Below are positions 18,211 to 26,841 of a stretch of DNA of 64,000 nt, piece after piece. The notes under the pieces were generated by a model that was given only the letters and a program-made list of their open reading frames with translations, did no database searches and was not told the origin of the DNA. Position 1 is the stretch's first letter; each line of letters begins with the position of its first letter. Source of the stretch: Dysgonomonas gadei ATCC BAA-286 (GTDB taxonomy: Bacteria; Bacteroidota; Bacteroidia; Bacteroidales; Dysgonomonadaceae); assembly GCF_000213555.1 (NCBI RefSeq), contig NZ_GL891979.1:538885-602884 (forward strand), given 5' to 3'. A program made the translations under genes and the position numbers.

Positions 18211-18258
18211 AAACAGGCTGGTACTTCGATTCTATCATACAGTATCAGCCTGTTTTTT
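18211..18258 (+). terminator. Intrinsic terminator or attenuator inside PUL 1
   Basis: A 10-bp stem (AAACAGGCTG with CAGCCTGTTT) closes a 25-base loop and runs into TTTTTT. It splits the SusCD-lipoprotein part from the enzyme part (starting 18328). Either the enzymes have a promoter in the 70 bases that follow, or read-through gives them lower expression than the SusCD block. Confidence 0.7.
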
Positions 18259-18327
18259 ACTTCTTATCTTACTGATTTGTATATCAGTAGTTCTTCCTAT
18301 CAATAAATTAATTCGGAATCTGTACTT

Positions 18328-21300
18328 ATGAAAAATTGGTTGTCATTAATAATAAAATTTAAAAGGAGATTCTTTTCTTTATCGATATTTCTTATATCAG
18401 GATTTTTTATCTCTCTCTACGGACAATCCTGGAAACTGATAGAATCTACTAAGTTTCCCAAGCAGGAAACGTTCGTTGCCACACTGTCTGTCCTCGATCA
18501 TGGGGCTAAAGGAGATGGTGTAACAGATAATACTCAAACATTTCAGCGGTTGTTGGATCAGCTTGCTACATACAATGGCGGAACCCTTTATGTGCCCGAG
18601 GGCAAGTATGTCATAAAGGGAGCCTTAAATGTTCCCAAAGGAATAACCATTCGCGGAGATTGGAAAAAACCACAAAAAAACATGCCTATCGAGGGTACTA
18701 TTATTATGGCTTACTCAGGTAAAGGTGATTCAGGCAGTGCGCCTCTTTTCACACTGGAACCCGGTGCCGGAATAATGGATATGGCTATTTGGTATCCCGA
18801 ACAAACTCCGGACAATATCCAACAGTACCCGGCATCTATAATGTTCGGGAAGACAGGCTATTGGGGTAATGACTATTGCAATGCAAAGAATATTACATTC
18901 GTAAACTCATATATCGGATTAATGCTGTCCAGAGTAAACGGTGGTGGTTGTCCGATAATGAATCATCTATATGGAACACCGCTTTCCGTAGGAGTGGAAA
19001 TAGATAATATTGCCGATGTAGGGCGGATTGAGAATATTAACTTTTCTCCCGAATATTGGGCTTCATCCGGCCTGCCTCATGCTCCTGTTTCAGGAAGCTC
19101 ATATAAAAATTGGATATATAATAATGGTACAGGTATCGTTATGAGACGTAACGACTGGTCTTATACATGCTATGTCGATATTGAAGGTTATAGTATAGGG
19201 ATGCTGTCTGCTCATTCATTAGTGGCAGGTCAGGAAACATCCGTTCCCAACGGACATAACTATGCAATGACTTTTACGCGTTGCAAAACAGGTGTCTATA
19301 GCGCCGACGTTAACGAAGTAGGAGTTATGTATTCTAATATAAAGATGACGGATTGTGAAAACGGATTTGTGATAGGTCCCAATACAAGTGGAACGGTTCA
19401 GATTCAGGCATCTGAAATCAGTGCGACAGCCGAAGCTGTAAAAATAGATAAGTCGTCTAGTGTAAAAACTCTCGTAAATCAATGTGTTATAAATAAGGGA
19501 GTTGTTAACGCAGCCGGAGGTATATTAGTCGCAAATGATTGCGATTTTAAAAATCAGCAGCCTCAGATAGCATTAGGCATCGGGGCGCGTTCTGTTCTAA
19601 CAGGAAACCGTTTTACTCAGGAGGTTAAAATTGATGATAAATCGATAATGAAATCAGTTATCGACCATAGCCCCCTATCCATCAAAAAGGTTCCGGATTT
19701 CACCAGAGTGGAAGAAAAAGCGAGAAAGCCTTCCCGCAATGTGATGTATCTGGCTACCGTAGCGCCATATAATGCAAATGGTAACGGAGTGAAAGATAAT
19801 ACAACAGCTATACAGTCGGCATTAGACAAAGCTGCTGCTGATGGAGGTGGTGTAGTCTTCCTACCTCCGGGCAACTACAAAGTTACCGGAAATTTATCTG
19901 TGCCAACGGGAGTAGAGTTAAAGGGCGCAGTCGATTTAAGTTCGGCTCCTTTAGGTAAAGGTACAATCATTGAGGTGTATACAGGCAAAGGAAATCCGAA
20001 TGGCCAGTCCTTTATGAAACTTGCGAAAAACAGCGGTATACGGGGAATTGTATTCAATTATCCGGAGCAGAGAGCAGCATATCTGCCCAATATGTTCGCA
20101 TATCCTTATACTGTACAGGTTACAGGGTCGGATGCTTACATTATAAATGTGGGAATGCGTGCTGTAGATAAATTCGCTGATTTATTTACCTACAAATGTG
20201 ACAATCACTTTGTAGATTATGTAATGGGACACGTATTTAATGGAGGGATTAAAGTAGGCGCCAATTCCGAAAACGGAGTGATACAGAATGTACATGTCAA
20301 TATCGGTTGCTATGCAACAGGTGGCGAATCGAAATGGGGAAGCTGGCCTAATTCACCGATACCCGGGATAGAAGAAAGTCTTGTGCAGGCTTCATATAAA
20401 TACGGACTGGAAAAACTGGATTTTATCGAACTGGGAGCATGCAAAAATCAACGTTTATATAATAATTTTATCTATGGAGCTCACAAAGGGCTTATACTAG
20501 GTGACAATAGTGGCAATGGCCCCGAAGGTATCTCGATGGGTACCGGAATAGACGGGACAACAAGCGCTGTTTGTATTGAAAAGATAGGTACAGGAGGATT
20601 CGATTTTATAAATACACAACTGGTTGCTATTGGCGACAATAACACATGGTATATAGAGACCGGAGCAGGATTTACAGGAAGCACTACATTCTTTAATTCC
20701 GATTACTGGGGTAATCCTAGCAGAGGAATGCAACTAAGAAATGGAACAATTGAACTGCAGTCTGCCAATTTTCATCATCCGGGACAGAGTGGGTTGGCAA
20801 CACTGAATCATCCTGCTAAGTTAAGTTTTGTAGCTTCTACTGTCGCCCCTACGGACGCAATTCTGACAGATCCGGCAGAAGCTCAGTTATCAGTTCAGTC
20901 ATCCGTATTAAATCCATCCCGCATCAATCCGGAGAAATGTGCATTGTGGAAAAACAATCTGGATTATGCAATTAGGTATACAACCGAATATGTGTATGAC
21001 AGGACAGGGTGGACAGCAACTGCATCTCACAACAACAATAACGCATACATGGCTATTGACAGCAAACCCGAAACCAGATGGGATACAGGCGCGTCACAGG
21101 CCTCCGGGCAATGGTTTATTGTTGATATGAAGAAAGTACATAAGCTAGATGCTATCATTTTGGATGTGGCCGCAAGTGCAGGCGATTCACCTGTTTCTTA
21201 TAAGATGTATCTCTCCGATGATGGTCAGACATGGACTAGTGCTGTGGCTTCCGGTAAGGGTACCCGAGATGTTTCTTTCATCTATCTGGATGAAACAACA

Positions 21301-22635
21301 AAAGCAAGGTATATAAAGATAGAGCAGACGGGACAGGCCGGGAATTACTGGTCGATACATGAGCTTTATGTATACAGCGCCGATTTGAAAAAAACTAAAA
21401 CCCCTTTGGACAGGACTGGTTGGATAGCTTCGGCTTCTAAAAATAATGACGGTGCGCAGAGGACTCTCGACGACGACCTTTCTACACGATGGGATACTGA
21501 AGCCGTACAGGAATCGGGTGAGTGGTTTCAGGTGGATATGTTGCAACCACAAAAGTTTAACAAAATCCATCTCGATTATACAGAAAGTCCGAATGATGGA
21601 CCTGATAAATATGAAATCTATGTATCTGATGACGGAGAATCGTGGGGAGAACCCATCGCTTCCGGTGGCGGAACTAAAAGTACATTGAAAATTGAACTGG
21701 ATGATCAGGAGGCGAGATATATACGCATTTTGCAAACAGGAACAAACGAAGGGGGGTATTGGTCGATACACGAATTCTGGGCTTATAATAATGAAAAGGA
21801 AATTGGAACTGTCAAATTTGAGATTATACCGACTCCGTCGAATGCCACAGTTCATATAAATGGGATAGAGCAAAGTTTTGCAATTATAGAAAAGGGCGAA
21901 GATGTGACTTATAAAGTATCGGCAGAAGGGTATGTTGCAGTTGAAGATACCCGCTCAAATCTTCAATCCGATACCCGTATCGAAGTAAAGCTCGAAGCTA
22001 TATCTGTACCAAAAGTCAGATTCGAAATAGTGCCTACTCCTTCGAGTGCTATAGTAATAATCAATGGAATCGAGCAGAGAATTGTAGAAATTGAAAAAGG
22101 GAAAAGCGTTATTTATAAGGTTAGTGCAGAGGGATATCTAGACGCAGAGGGAACTGTGTCTGATATCCAATCGGATACTCGCCTTGAAATTAATCTCGAT
22201 CCAATTCCTGTAATCAGATTCGAAATTATACCTACGCCTTCGGATGCTACCGTAATAATGAACGGTTCGGAACAAAAAACTATAGAAATTCAAAAAGGAC
22301 AGGATGTAACTTATAAAGTTTCGGCAGAAGGATATATTCCTGAAGAGAAAACGGTAACTAACATTCAGTCAGATAAACAGCTAATAGTTAATCTGAATCC
22401 TATAGTTTCAGATCCGGACAAAGAAATAAGTTTTTCATATGACGGACATCACATAAAGGTAAGGGGAACAACAGGTGAATTCAGGCTAAGAGTTTACTCT
22501 GTATCCGGTAAATGCCTTATTGACAATACAACAAAAGGAGATGTGCCTTTCATCTGTCCTGCAAGCGGAGTGTATATTTTGAGACTGGATTATGAGGGCA
22601 GTAAATATGAAAAGAAAGTATTCCTCAACAAGTAG
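18328..22635 (+). CDS. Tandem beta-helix (Pectate_lyase_3) enzyme with two F5/8C, three PEGA repeats and T9SS tail
   Basis: 1435 residues with a signal peptide. Two right-handed beta-helix modules begin at about 50 (LDHGAKGDGVTDNTQTFQRL) and 475 (PYNANGNGVKDNTTAIQSAL), each with the Pectate_lyase_3 start GxxGDGxxDNT. Such tandem helices are known in GH55 exo-beta-1,3-glucanases, but the substrate here is unproven. Two F5/8 type C (CBM32-like) domains follow (about 890-1020 and 1026-1155; each WIASASK- or WTATASH-like with TRWDT). Then come three PEGA-like repeats (about 1161, 1229 and 1295). The last 70 residues (VYSVSGKCL, GVYILRLDYEG, KKVFLNK) look like a type A T9SS sorting domain, so it should be exported by T9SS and anchored at the surface. 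Confidence 0.8.
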   Translation: MKNWLSLIIKFKRRFFSLSIFLISGFFISLYGQSWKLIESTKFPKQETFVATLSVLDHGAKGDGVTDNTQTFQRLLDQLATYNGGTLYVPEGKYVIKGALNVPKGITIRGDWKKPQKNMPIEGTIIMAYSGKGDSGSAPLFTLEPGAGIMDMAIWYPEQTPDNIQQYPASIMFGKTGYWGNDYCNAKNITFVNSYIGLMLSRVNGGGCPIMNHLYGTPLSVGVEIDNIADVGRIENINFSPEYWASSGLPHAPVSGSSYKNWIYNNGTGIVMRRNDWSYTCYVDIEGYSIGMLSAHSLVAGQETSVPNGHNYAMTFTRCKTGVYSADVNEVGVMYSNIKMTDCENGFVIGPNTSGTVQIQASEISATAEAVKIDKSSSVKTLVNQCVINKGVVNAAGGILVANDCDFKNQQPQIALGIGARSVLTGNRFTQEVKIDDKSIMKSVIDHSPLSIKKVPDFTRVEEKARKPSRNVMYLATVAPYNANGNGVKDNTTAIQSALDKAAADGGGVVFLPPGNYKVTGNLSVPTGVELKGAVDLSSAPLGKGTIIEVYTGKGNPNGQSFMKLAKNSGIRGIVFNYPEQRAAYLPNMFAYPYTVQVTGSDAYIINVGMRAVDKFADLFTYKCDNHFVDYVMGHVFNGGIKVGANSENGVIQNVHVNIGCYATGGESKWGSWPNSPIPGIEESLVQASYKYGLEKLDFIELGACKNQRLYNNFIYGAHKGLILGDNSGNGPEGISMGTGIDGTTSAVCIEKIGTGGFDFINTQLVAIGDNNTWYIETGAGFTGSTTFFNSDYWGNPSRGMQLRNGTIELQSANFHHPGQSGLATLNHPAKLSFVASTVAPTDAILTDPAEAQLSVQSSVLNPSRINPEKCALWKNNLDYAIRYTTEYVYDRTGWTATASHNNNNAYMAIDSKPETRWDTGASQASGQWFIVDMKKVHKLDAIILDVAASAGDSPVSYKMYLSDDGQTWTSAVASGKGTRDVSFIYLDETTKARYIKIEQTGQAGNYWSIHELYVYSADLKKTKTPLDRTGWIASASKNNDGAQRTLDDDLSTRWDTEAVQESGEWFQVDMLQPQKFNKIHLDYTESPNDGPDKYEIYVSDDGESWGEPIASGGGTKSTLKIELDDQEARYIRILQTGTNEGGYWSIHEFWAYNNEKEIGTVKFEIIPTPSNATVHINGIEQSFAIIEKGEDVTYKVSAEGYVAVEDTRSNLQSDTRIEVKLEAISVPKVRFEIVPTPSSAIVIINGIEQRIVEIEKGKSVIYKVSAEGYLDAEGTVSDIQSDTRLEINLDPIPVIRFEIIPTPSDATVIMNGSEQKTIEIQKGQDVTYKVSAEGYIPEEKTVTNIQSDKQLIVNLNPIVSDPDKEISFSYDGHHIKVRGTTGEFRLRVYSVSGKCLIDNTTKGDVPFICPASGVYILRLDYEGSKYEKKVFLNK

Positions 22636-22676
22636 TCGAAGTAGTAGTTTTTAACTTATAATAAAAAAGCAGAATA

Positions 22677-25241
22677 ATGTTTAGAAAGTTTTTAGTATGT
22701 GCATTGCTCACATTGCTGTTGGTTTCCCTGTCAGCCGGTTTAAAAGCCCAACAGAAAGATGTATATCTGGATGAAAAAGCGCCGACACACGACCGTATAA
22801 TGGATTTGTTGTCGAGACTTACCATAGAAGAAAAAATAAGTCTTCTCAGGGCAACCTCTCCGGGAATTCCCCGTTTGCAAATACCAAAGTATTATCATGG
22901 AAATGAATCATTGCATGGCGTTGTTCGTCCTGGCCGTTTTACGGTTTTCCCACAGGCAATAGGCCTGGCAAGTATGTGGAATCCCGAACTGCACCACAAA
23001 ATAGCAACAGCCATATCCGATGAAGCCCGTGGACGGTGGAATGAACTGGAACAGGGCAAATTACAGACTCAGCGTTTTACCGACTTGCTTACTTTCTGGT
23101 CGCCTACAGTGAATATGGCCCGTGACCCGCGATGGGGACGTACACCAGAGACTTATGGGGAAGATCCTTATCTGTCTGGTATATTGGGTACTGCATTTGT
23201 AAGAGGATTGCAGGGAGATGATCCCCGCTATCTTAAAATAGTTTCCACTCCTAAACATTTCGCTGCTAATAATGAGGAGCACAACCGGTTTGTTTGCAAT
23301 CCGCAAATATCGGAGAGACAACTGCGTGAGTATTATTTTCCCGCCTTCGAAATGTGTGTGAAAGATGGTAAATCTGCATCTATCATGTCGGCATATAATG
23401 CGATAAATGATGTTCCCTGTACAGCTAATCCGTGGCTGTTGACAAAGGTTTTGCGGCACGATTGGGGATTTAACGGATATGTGGTTTCCGATTGCGGAGG
23501 ACCGAGTTTATTGGTGTCGGCAATGAAATATGTAAAAACAAAGGAAGCCGCCGCTACTTTGTCTATTAAGGCTGGGCTTGACCTCGAATGCGGTGATGAT
23601 GTTTATATGCAGCCACTGCTGAATGCATACAATCAGTATATGGTCAGTCGGGCAGATATAGACACGGCCGCATACCGGGTACTGAGGGCAAGGATGCATC
23701 TGGGTTTGTTCGATGATCCTGATCTTAATCCTTATAACAAGATATCCCCATCCGTTGTTGGTTCGGCTGAACATAAACAACTGGCTCTTGAAGCGGCTCG
23801 CCAGAGTATCGTTTTATTAAAAAATAACAACCGGACTTTACCTTTGAATCCTAAAAAAGTAAAGTCTATAGCAGTAGTCGGCATTAACGCAGGGAATTCC
23901 GAATTTGGGGATTATAGCGGTATTCCGGCTAATGCTCCGGTTTCTATTTTACAGGGAATCAAAGATAAAGTAGGGGACAATGCGAAAATCCTATATGCAC
24001 CGTGGAAATCAGCGATGGACGGTAAAGAGATGATTTCAGCCCCTTATTTCCCCGGAGGTCTGAAAACGGAATATTTCAGTAATATGGAACTTTCGGGTAC
24101 GCCAAAAACACGCACCGAAGAATGGGTAAACTTCGAACCAGCCAATCAGGCGCCGGACCCGTTTATCCCTCCGTTCCCAACTTCGATCCGATGGTCGGGT
24201 AAATTACGTCCTGAGGTGTCCGGAGATTATACAATCTATTATACAGCTGACGATGGCAGTCGACTGTTTATCAATGGAGAGAAATTAATCGATGCATGGG
24301 TTGAGCGTAGTATCGCTACTGATTCAGTGTCTTTATATCTTGAAGGAGGTAAAGAATATGATATCAGGGCCGAATATTTCAATAACCGCGACAATGCTGT
24401 AGCCAGGCTATATTGGAAAGTGCCGGATGTAGGTTCAAAACAACGTCTGGATATGTACGGTGAGGCCGGAAAGGCCGTCAGGGAGTGTGAGCAGGTAATA
24501 GCTGTTTTAGGGATAAATAAAACCATTGAGCGTGAAGGACAGGACAGGTATGACATTCATTTGCCTGCCGATCAGGAGGAATTTATCCGGGAAATATATA
24601 AAGTCAATCCTAATATTGTGGTAGTATTGGTTGCAGGAAGTTCTTTAGCTATTAATTGGATGGATGAACATGTCCCTGCCATCGTGAACGCATGGTATCC
24701 GGGAGAACAAGGTGGAACAGCCGTTGCAGAAGTGTTGTTCGGTGAGTATAATCCGGGAGGACGTTTGCCTGTTACATATTATAACAGCCTTGAAGAAATC
24801 CCATCTTTTGACGATTATGACATTACCAAAGGACGTACATATCAATACTTTAAAGGGAAGCCGCTTTATCCGTTCGGCTATGGACTGAGTTATACTACAT
24901 TCGCTTACAAAAACTTACAGATAAATGACAACGGAAATAATATCAAAGTCTCCTTCGAACTGAAAAATACCGGGCGTATGGACGGTGATGAGGTTTCTCA
25001 GGTATATGTGAAAATACCTTCTTCGGGAATCTTTATGCCTATAAAAGAACTGAAAGGATTTCAACGCAGCACCCTCAAAAAAGGTGCGACGAAAAACGTA
25101 GAGATAAATATAAGGAAAGACCTCTTGAGGTACTGGGACGATGCAACGGAAACATTTATTACACCTAAAGGTGAATACGAATTTATGATCGGAACTTCGT
25201 CTCAGGATATACAATTGACAAAGAGTTTTACTTTGAACTAA
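22677..25241 (+). CDS. Glycoside hydrolase family 3 with inserted PA14 domain
   Basis: 854 residues; signal peptide MFRKFLVCALLTLLLVSLSAG with a cut near LKAQ. The GH3 N-terminal barrel carries PKHFAANNEEHNR and the nucleophile Asp272 in VVSDCGG. The alpha/beta sandwich follows. A PA14 module is inserted at about 455-600 (SGDYTIYYTADDGSRLFING), as in many beta-glucosidases and beta-xylosidases where it shapes the substrate pocket. The sandwich resumes with GEQGGTAVAEVLFGEYNPGG and ends in the Fn3-like domain. It releases terminal sugars from beta-linked oligosaccharides, probably in the periplasm. It has no T9SS tail, unlike the protein encoded 41 bases upstream. Whether glucose or xylose is removed cannot be told. 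Confidence 0.9.
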   Translation: MFRKFLVCALLTLLLVSLSAGLKAQQKDVYLDEKAPTHDRIMDLLSRLTIEEKISLLRATSPGIPRLQIPKYYHGNESLHGVVRPGRFTVFPQAIGLASMWNPELHHKIATAISDEARGRWNELEQGKLQTQRFTDLLTFWSPTVNMARDPRWGRTPETYGEDPYLSGILGTAFVRGLQGDDPRYLKIVSTPKHFAANNEEHNRFVCNPQISERQLREYYFPAFEMCVKDGKSASIMSAYNAINDVPCTANPWLLTKVLRHDWGFNGYVVSDCGGPSLLVSAMKYVKTKEAAATLSIKAGLDLECGDDVYMQPLLNAYNQYMVSRADIDTAAYRVLRARMHLGLFDDPDLNPYNKISPSVVGSAEHKQLALEAARQSIVLLKNNNRTLPLNPKKVKSIAVVGINAGNSEFGDYSGIPANAPVSILQGIKDKVGDNAKILYAPWKSAMDGKEMISAPYFPGGLKTEYFSNMELSGTPKTRTEEWVNFEPANQAPDPFIPPFPTSIRWSGKLRPEVSGDYTIYYTADDGSRLFINGEKLIDAWVERSIATDSVSLYLEGGKEYDIRAEYFNNRDNAVARLYWKVPDVGSKQRLDMYGEAGKAVRECEQVIAVLGINKTIEREGQDRYDIHLPADQEEFIREIYKVNPNIVVVLVAGSSLAINWMDEHVPAIVNAWYPGEQGGTAVAEVLFGEYNPGGRLPVTYYNSLEEIPSFDDYDITKGRTYQYFKGKPLYPFGYGLSYTTFAYKNLQINDNGNNIKVSFELKNTGRMDGDEVSQVYVKIPSSGIFMPIKELKGFQRSTLKKGATKNVEINIRKDLLRYWDDATETFITPKGEYEFMIGTSSQDIQLTKSFTLN

Positions 25242-25251
25242 AAACTATTAA

Positions 25252-26418
25252 ATGAGAAATATTGCAACCAAAATCCTGATTTTAATATACTTGTTTATTT
25301 CAGTTACAGGGTTTTCACAGAACAAAGAATATAATCCGATAGAAACAGCAGTACCCTCATTAACCATTGCGCCCGATGCACGTTCGGGCGGGATGGGTGA
25401 TGTTGGAGCAGCAACAACGCCCGACGCTTATTCTCAATACTGGAATCCGGCAAAATATGCTTTTGCAACCAGTAAAGCCTCTTTAGCCCTGTCATATACT
25501 CCATGGATGCGGAGTGTGGTGAATGGAATATCTCTACTCAATGCTGTAGGTTATTACAAACCGGGAACAGAAAACAATCAGGCATTGAGTGCATCTCTAC
25601 GATATTTTTCGATAGGAGATGTGTATCTGGCCGATGCGCAAGGTGAGTTTATAAGCACTGTTGCTCCATCGGAACTGGCTGTGGATATCGGTTATTCACG
25701 GAAATTGACAGAGACTTTTTCCGGCTCTGTAGTTATCCGTTATCTACGTGCCAACTATTCCGGCATAGAGGACGAAGATTCTTCTGACGGTACATTTGCC
25801 GCTGATGTTGCCGGCTATAATGAATCCTATATCAATATAGGAAAGTCGGAAAGCCTTTTGGGACTTGGGTTTAATATATCCAATATAGGAGGAAAGATAT
25901 CTAACGGTGGACATAACAGAGAAAGTTTTATTCCTGCGAATTTTAGAGTGGGCACATCATTAATGTACCCTTTGGATGAAAAGAATTCATTAACCATTGC
26001 CGCCGATCTGAATAAACTGTTAGTACCTACTCCTCCTGTCCTAAGAGATGGTGAATCGATGGAAGATTATAGAGAAAGAGTACTCGAATATGAAAAGATG
26101 AGTTCCTTCAAAGGGATATTCAAGTCCTTTGGAGATGCTCCCGGTGGATTTTCGGAAGAGATGAAAGAAATAACCTGGGCGCTAGGGATTGAGTATGATT
26201 ATGATAGTAAATTCAGGCTGAGGACAGGTTATGCGAATGAGAATGCAATGAAAGGGAATCGCAAGTATCTGACATTTGGCACAGGACTCAAAATAAATGC
26301 ATTCCAGCTAGATGCAGCTTATATACTGGCAACTAATAACTCAAATCCTCTGGACCAGACATTACGTTTCTCTCTGGCGTTCGATTTTGAGGCTATTATG
26401 AAATTACTGAATAAATAG
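25252..26418 (+). CDS. porV: PorV (LptO)-like type IX secretion shuttle protein
   Basis: 388 residues with a signal peptide (ILIYLFISVTGFSQ). The N-terminus has the PorV hallmark APDARSGGMGDVGAATTPDA and YWNPAKYAF, followed by LSYTPWMR. Further in, SLRYFSIGDVYLADAQGEF and VDIGYSRKL fit a FadL-like 14-strand outer-membrane barrel. The C-terminus LRFSLAFDFEAIMK is barrel-like. PorV takes T9SS cargo from the translocon to the PorU sortase, and cargo C-terminal domains bind it. It lies 10 bases after the GH3 gene, so it is in the PUL 1 enzyme operon with the T9SS-tailed beta-helix protein. Whether it is a second, cargo-specific PorV or the only genomic copy cannot be judged from this window. Confidence 0.85.
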   Translation: MRNIATKILILIYLFISVTGFSQNKEYNPIETAVPSLTIAPDARSGGMGDVGAATTPDAYSQYWNPAKYAFATSKASLALSYTPWMRSVVNGISLLNAVGYYKPGTENNQALSASLRYFSIGDVYLADAQGEFISTVAPSELAVDIGYSRKLTETFSGSVVIRYLRANYSGIEDEDSSDGTFAADVAGYNESYINIGKSESLLGLGFNISNIGGKISNGGHNRESFIPANFRVGTSLMYPLDEKNSLTIAADLNKLLVPTPPVLRDGESMEDYRERVLEYEKMSSFKGIFKSFGDAPGGFSEEMKEITWALGIEYDYDSKFRLRTGYANENAMKGNRKYLTFGTGLKINAFQLDAAYILATNNSNPLDQTLRFSLAFDFEAIMKLLNK

Positions 26419-26841
26419 TTTACAGATTGGCCGAAAACTTTATCTATAGTATGTAGCCGGTAGCCTTTGGCCGTTAGCTAATGTTCTTTGAAAGATTGAT
26501 TCGTAAATTTGTAGATTAGCATATTAGCAAATGGGTGAAATAGTGTAACCTTTGTAACCTTTTTGGAGAAAGATATGAGATACGAGGTGTTAACTACTCT
26601 CTATCGAGATGCTTCGCTTCTCTGAGCAAGCTAATTATTAATTTTTCATTCTTAATTATTAATTGTTTTCTGTGTTACTTTTGTTACCTTTTCTTCTAAT
26701 ATACCTGCTAATACTCATCATTAATTGAATTTTTATATATCTGTTAACCTTACATCGGACTATTTATTAATGGCATACTGTTTTCTTTGTGCTATATGAA
26801 AAATACACAAGAATAAAATATCATAAAAAACTAAGAGTATA
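26419..26841. other. Gene-free stretch after PUL 1 with dispersed repeat
   Basis: 423 bp between two plus-strand genes. About 160 bases of it (26531-26692) are one copy of a repeat whose inverted partner lies near 33.0 kb. The remainder is AT-rich. No hairpin terminator for PUL 1 and no exact TAnnTTTG box for the GH3 gene were found. Confidence 0.6.
26531..26692 (+). repeat. Dispersed repeat, left copy of an inverted pair
   Basis: It shares an ordered series of blocks with the reverse complement of 32934-33129: GTGAAA..TGTAACCTTTG.TAACCTTTT, then ATATGAGATAC, then CGAGATGCTT, then an identical 37-base block (26633-26669 against 32957-32993), then TGTTACTT.TGTTAC. Sequence between the blocks differs and the spacing drifts, as expected for old copies of a dispersed intergenic element. 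Confidence 0.8.

Noticed and set aside
21187..21873. Minus-strand frame of 228 codons opposite the F5/8C domains
   Set aside because: It is antisense within the 18328-22635 gene and has no recognisable domain or upstream signals.
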